A DNA stretch of 64,000 nucleotides from Celeribacter neptunius (GTDB lineage Bacteria; Pseudomonadota; Alphaproteobacteria; Rhodobacterales; Rhodobacteraceae), in the NCBI RefSeq assembly GCF_900113955.1, contig NZ_FORH01000001.1, positions 1,811 to 65,810 on the forward strand, read 5' to 3'. Below the pieces are notes generated by a model, which was not told where the DNA came from, ran no database searches, and saw only the letters and a program-made list of their open reading frames with translations. Positions 63,974-64,000 of the stretch are shown piece after piece (positions within the stretch are counted from its first letter, which is position 1; the number at the start of each line of letters is the position of its first letter). Position numbers and translations under genes: made by a program.

Positions 63974-64000
63974 GAGGAATTTGACGCCTTTGTGAAGTTT

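Overview
The window is GC-rich chromosomal DNA from an alphaproteobacterium, most likely a Rhodobacterales (Roseobacter-group) bacterium. This rests on the gene families and their order: a short-chain-acyl-CoA regulator (ScfR/PccR type) beside pccB, a split pccB...pccA plus methylmalonyl-CoA mutase locus, HdaA, a short ProS without an editing domain, PleD next to a DUF3572 gene, a VPLPA-CTERM protein, and several small families (DUF2937, DUF4174, DUF983) usual in that order. Species cannot be fixed from this sequence alone.

Positions 1-6.98 kb look like accessory DNA. They hold the end of a secreted BspA/DUF285-like protein with calcium-binding repeats, a decayed IS3-type element, and a complete tripartite tricarboxylate transporter (TTT) operon (tctC, a signal-less BMP-type binding protein, tctB, tctA) opposite an RpiR-type regulator with three matching palindromes. 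The block ends at a 53-bp 3' fragment of tRNA-Val(UAC), which reads as the attachment scar of a genomic island extending left out of the window. Two tRNA-Asp genes follow.

7.9-20.9 kb is the propionyl-CoA / methylmalonyl-CoA region: EamA permease, pccR, Bcr-type efflux pump, pccB, small conserved genes, pccA and mcm. Paired TTTGCAAA-like sites lie before both pccR and pccB. 21-36.7 kb is housekeeping and core accessory content: nhaA, a VOC protein, a GNAT acetyltransferase, a TerB-DnaJ protein, an EEP-family phosphoesterase, ppx, hdaA, a PerM-type permease, a chemoreceptor, proS, a DUF2937 protein, lolC/E-lolD and a phosphotransferase. 36.8-44.7 kb has a small secreted protein, an AT-rich possibly foreign zinc-motif gene just after parE, parE, a VPLPA-CTERM exported protein, ppk2, a 2-oxoglutarate oxygenase, a GNAT enzyme and a DUF983 protein.

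45-52.4 kb is a signalling region. An EF-hand, methionine-rich secreted protein is followed by an ECF sigma factor, a likely anti-sigma factor and a CnrX-like periplasmic sensor. Next come PleD, a DUF3572 protein, a HAD phosphatase, and a two-gene operon of an H-NOX-like protein that lacks its haem ligands plus an HNOBA-GGDEF diguanylate cyclase.

Two identical tRNA-Glu genes in opposite orientation (52.46 and 63.85 kb) bracket 11.3 kb. That segment carries a 7TM hybrid histidine kinase, a PHA synthase, an MFS permease, and a complete outer-membrane copper uptake set: DUF2946 protein, OprC/NosA-type TonB receptor with CxxxM and HxM motifs, ExbB, two ExbD and TonB. The second ExbD has lost the proton-carrying Asp. 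The best candidates for undescribed biology are the haem-less H-NOX/GGDEF pair, the EF-hand/Met-rich sigma-factor locus, the AT-rich SHVIP-motif gene with its palindrome, and the double-ExbD copper system.
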